From Phoma sp. XZ068 (Eukaryota > Ascomycota > Dothideomycetes > Pleosporales > Didymellaceae), in the NCBI GenBank assembly GCA_004835665.1, contig RBKR01000009.1:1-64000 (forward strand): 64,000 bases of DNA, read 5' to 3'. Positions within the stretch are counted from its first letter, which is position 1. The number at the start of each line of letters is the position of its first letter. Below are positions 59,946-64,000 of this stretch, one piece after another. Both the position numbers and the translations under genes were made by a program. The notes under the pieces were generated by a model that saw only the letters and a program-made list of their open reading frames with translations, was not told the origin of the DNA and ran no database searches.

Positions 59946-62900
59946 GGGTCGATTGTACGAAGGAAAAGTTTTGACTACAAATGCATGTGAATGAATGTAT
60001 AACGAGTAAAAACAGCACTTTGTTGGTTGGGCCTCATTTACAGCCGGTCACTTGTTGTCACGTGTGAAATGACTTCGAAGGCCTGAGTGAGAGATCCAGC
60101 ATCTGAGCTGCATGACTTACCTCTGACAAACCATCAGAGCATCTCGACAAACTTCAAAGTACCCATCTCACCAGGCCTCGACAAAGCACCCACGCCCTCA
60201 TCCTCAAGTACCTTACACAATGCATCAACAACAACCCCTCTCCACCTCACCTCTCCAACCGCGCTTACCGTCAAAACCGTACTTAAAACATACCGCATAC
60301 AGAACCCGCCCATCCCCCCCCTGCTCGGTCCCTAGCATCTCCATCCCTGTTGAGCTGCAAGTCCCTCAAACCACCTCCATATGCACACATCCATGCAACC
60401 CTGCTCTTCGGCATTCCTTACCTAACCTGAGACCTACCTAGCAAACAGAACTTGACATAGCCAGAGAAATATACTTTAGGTACCTCACTTGGTTAGTCAT
60501 ATTTCAAACAATTCCCCAACCGCCTCTCCATGCTACACACCTAAGCTGTCGGTGTGGATGAGTGTGAGTGTGAGTGTGTATATCCAGGACTACCTAGGTA
60601 CCTACGTACAGATACTATGCTATGATGTCACACCCGGTCTAGCCACGGACCCACAACGGTGCGTCCGGTGTATATCCACTTACATCCACCTACATGCACC
60701 CACCGCCCAAGTCAAGGCAAGTCATGTTGCGTCGAGTCTGGGGAAAGTGGCTAGTGAGCTGACGTGCTGACGTGGCTGGACTATCTATTGAAATGCATGT
60801 ACCACTGTATGTGTGGCTCACCGTACCGCGGACACCGCAGGCAGCAGGACAGTGCCGGGCTAAGCAGGGCCAAGTAGTTGTACAATGTACTGTACTGTAC
60901 GGTACGGTGATGTGCTGTGCTGAAAGTAGGTGTGAATCAGGGCATGTGTGCCGAGTTCCGCGGGTGCCGGGACGGACCCTTTGTAAGCTCCGTAACCTGA
61001 GCAGTGAGTGCGTGAGTACGGAAGGGAGGGAGGGATTTAGATGAAAACGGATTAGTTGCAGCCGGGCCAAGAGAGAGGGTGATCCTCCCGGCTTTGTTTA
61101 GAGCTTGATGGGTGTGGTAATACCGGTTGTGGATGCGTGGCTTGTCTGCGCTGCATTCTACATTCTGCGGTCTGGATTTGATGTTTGATGTTTGGTATTC
61201 GGTATCACTGTCTACTGATACTATGCTTTCACGCTACTATCACGCGAGCAGCTGTCACCTTACCTCACCTTACCTACCTGCTTCGCTGGCTCCACTACAT
61301 AACACAACACAGTGCGACAACGTGTCCGGCACATGGCTCCCAGACCAACGCCCTCGGCCCTACAATACGGTTTGAGGGTGTGAGGACCGTGGCTCCGGGA
61401 TCGTCTGGTTCTTGGACTCGTTACACGGATCTGGGCAGCGACGGCGCGCGATGAATCAAGATGCGGTTTCAACCAGACTACCGCTACTACGCGACTCGCT
61501 TGTGAGCGTCCAGACACAACAGTCGGGCTGGAAGCTAATAAATACCCGCGTGATAGATAGCAACGAGTGATGGGGAAGTGGGGAGAAGGGGCGCGGGGTG
61601 AAGCTCGGCTTGGCGCTTGGCATACGCTTGGCGGCAGGCAGCGGAGTAAATCCACGAGACGGTTAGCGTAAGCGAGACAGTGCGTGATGGCGTCGAGGCT
61701 GTGCAGATTGGTCGCCATGGGCTGCATGAGCGGACGAGCCATGGTAATGTCGTGCGCGTACTTGCGCATGGACTTATCATTTGAGATGGGATGGTCGGAT
61801 GATGGTTGGGTTACTGCGAGCTGATGTTCGGGTGATGTGTAACGGTTTGTCCGACAGAAGTGAGTAATGGCAACGTCGGAGTTTTGTTTTCGTCGAGCGA
61901 ATGCATGTCTGGGAGGTGTTTAGAAAAGTACCTGCTATTTTAGTCCGCTGTTGTGAGATAAGAGTCAGGACAGGCCATGGCTAAGGTGCATGCGTCTCGC
62001 AGAGATCAGCACCGAGATAATGCACCGATTTCTCTGGCAAACATGCCGTTTGTGACGTGCGTCGCAAAAGGCCCACGCTGCAAGGGATGATAAAGAACAC
62101 CGTTCGGGTTTGTTGCTTTTGAAACGGCATATTTTGGGCTGCAATATTGGAGCGTGCACGTCAAGGGTGCTCAGGAGAACAACAGATCTCAGGTCAGGTT
62201 GCAGAACTGTTCGCAGATGAATGATCGCCGAGGAAATTGTTCCAGTGGCATGCGGCCTTGCGCGGACGAATCCTGTGATAGACACGGGTTGAGGTCAGGA
62301 AGGAAGGTGCAGTCGGCCCACGAGACAATGACTTCATCCGATAATGTGACCGATGCGACCGTTTCGGACCTTTCCACGCATGTCAAGAGATCAGCATGGT
62401 TCTCCCGCGCAATCCTTCGGTATGCCGAGGGCCTTCTCGCTACCGAGATTGGTATACGCAGCGTTGATATGGGCCGGGTAGTTCGGGCAGAAGAAGTAAA
62501 TGTCGTCAAATGCAGCAGCGCCGTCCGCGTCGTGCGCCCGCGGACAACGGTGCTCGCGGGCGTGCGAGGATGGCGTCGAGAAACATGTTTGATGGAAGGT
62601 TCGGCATTACTTTCTAGCTGCCTTCCACCCCTCACAAGAGCGCACCTGTGACGGTGTGCTCGAGTCAAGATGGCACTTCGGCTCGTGGAGACGATCCCCG
62701 GCAGCGTCGCCCTGTCTGACTGGCCTGGCAAAACAGCACCCTGGCCGGACGCAGATTACAGCTCTCATTCAGTCGTCAAGGCGCCGACCCGGCCAGGAAG
62801 ATGAGGTTGTTTGTTGCACAGGGGCGTCGGTGAAAGGACACGGTGCCGCGTTGTCGCTGATACAAACCATCCTCTGCCAATGAGCGGCACCACGTTCGCG

Positions 62901-64000
62901 CAGCGATAGGACGCCCGGGTCGCGTTCATGAACAGAACAAAAAGCGATCCGGGAGCGGTGAGACGTGTACACTACCTTCGTTTGTCCGTGTGAAAGACGG
63001 ATGCGCGTCCCAAAAGACTGGCACAGATCTGCTCAGGGAGTGAAGGGGCTTGTCACTAGAAGTCACCAACTTTTTGGTGCGCCGTTAGCCTGAGTCCCGT
63101 GTGCGTCGTCCCGGCGCCGCGCGACGGGGATGCTGATGAAAGAATCCATGTCTAAACCGCGTTGGGCAATGTGTAGTCAAGGCCATGGCACGCGTCGCTG
63201 TTAGAGACTGCCAATCTCCTCTCCGCCGCGCTAGACCTGCTCCCCATGTCAGTGCCGGGGACGCTTTGCAGCCCAGCGCCGCGGTGCATATTAAATAAAG
63301 GCGACCTGCTGTGCAACCACCGTCTGTCCAGCTCACGACTCATCGTCACACCATTCCAGCACCCTCGCACTAGATAAGGCTGACCTCACCACCTGCATCG
63401 CCTGCCTGTTCGTCTGCAACTCTAGTATCTTACTACCCTCGCTGCTCAGCATTGTGTAAGCCTGCCGTCGCCAATCATCGACCGCCACAGCTTTCGCCAA
63501 TAAACGTCATCATCCACCAACTTCCGCCCTCCAGGAAACCCTATTTCACCGAATCACCTTGGTCTGTTTCCCACCGTCGCGCTACAGCAGCTCTCCCCGC
63601 TTCCCATCCACCTGGAACCAGCAAGGGACCTCCTCCCAGCCTATCAGCCCTCATCCCTTGGCACACCGCACTCAGCAAGGTCCTGCATTCATAAGGCAAC
63701 ATTGCCGCCTGCTAGAGAACCATTTAACCAAGTATTCACCAAACCATCTCAACTCTGGTCGAACCACGCTCGACCTCCCCGCTCTACATATAGTATTGTG
63801 GCTGTGAAGACTAGCAACTAGTCTACCCCAGAGATCGTCGCCTCCACTTGGCCTTTGTCTTGTGACAGTTGCCGTCAAATCGCTCAACCAGCGATCACTC
63901 AGTCATAAACCACTCAGCCGTAAACCACTCATAGGCACCACGTCTTCCAACACGACGCCGCCTCCATTCAAAGGAACAACTCGTTGCAAACGCTTTCATC
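59946..64000. other. 4-kb region without a recognised gene; possible leader of a gene beyond the window at its end
   Basis: No conserved coding sequence is visible on either strand. 60541-60580 has GTGTGAGTG-type simple sequence. CCTAGGTACCTACGTAC words occur near 60591. From about 63290 (TTAAATAAAG) to the end the plus strand becomes C/T-rich with many short stops. This looks like the long 5' leader of a highly expressed or regulated gene starting beyond 64000. That is inference from composition only. Confidence 0.35.

Noticed and set aside
62154..62731. Frames of 165-180 codons on both strands
   Set aside because: Overlapping frames on opposite strands with no motifs; neither is supported.

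Overview
The window is a fungal chromosome end. It opens with about 14 copies of CCCTAA, so the chromosome terminus lies at position 1. Short phase-consistent GT..AG introns (36-85 bp), AT-rich blocks that look like repeat-induced point mutation (RIP), Fot1/pogo DNA transposons and a telomere-linked RecQ helicase point to a filamentous ascomycete (Pezizomycotina). A member of the Dothideomycetes/Pleosporales is my best guess, but that is inference.

Layout. 0-4 kb: telomere, degenerate CTCTCAC repeat, 18-bp satellite, pyrimidine-rich DNA and dispersed subtelomeric modules that include interstitial telomere repeats. 4-10.7 kb: a telomere-linked helicase (-) and a divergent 597-aa unknown gene (+) sharing a 213-bp intergenic region. 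11-15 kb: a PTH11-like receptor gene with a doubtful 5' end and an intact O-methyltransferase. 15-20.6 kb: two complete pogo/Fot1-type transposons with perfect terminal inverted repeats, TA target duplications and intact transposases, sitting in AT-rich RIP-like DNA. 20.8-30.3 kb: a secreted alginate-lyase-like gene, then a run of broken metabolic genes (BAHD-type acyltransferase, SDR, two P450 fragments meeting head to head, an internal part of a highly reducing PKS) and a small secreted cysteine protein. 32.7-46 kb: a PAN/apple-domain secreted protein, an intact six-exon ferric reductase with iron-type GATA (SreA-like) sites upstream, the KR-ACP end of an HR-PKS on the opposite strand, a broken secreted crotonase, AT-rich DNA and a Ser/Thr-rich secreted protein. 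47.8-56.4 kb: a MARVEL-like membrane protein, a large sterol glucosyltransferase, a knottin-like secreted peptide and a frameshifted hydrophobin-like gene. From 57.4 kb the window enters core genome: a CCDC174-type protein and homoserine dehydrogenase, divergently arranged, followed by about 4 kb in which no gene is recognised.

Genes together. The O-methyltransferase, acyltransferase, SDR, P450s, PKS pieces and crotonase look like the remains of one or more polyketide clusters that decayed and were rearranged near the telomere. Most carry frameshifts or stops; the methyltransferase is intact. Single-copy metabolic and cell-biology genes lie distal to about 48 kb, and secreted, effector-like genes are interspersed between. 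The clearest regulatory signal is a group of four TTATCAGAT sites (the reverse complement of the SreA consensus ATCWGATAA) within about 760 bp upstream of the ferric reductase.
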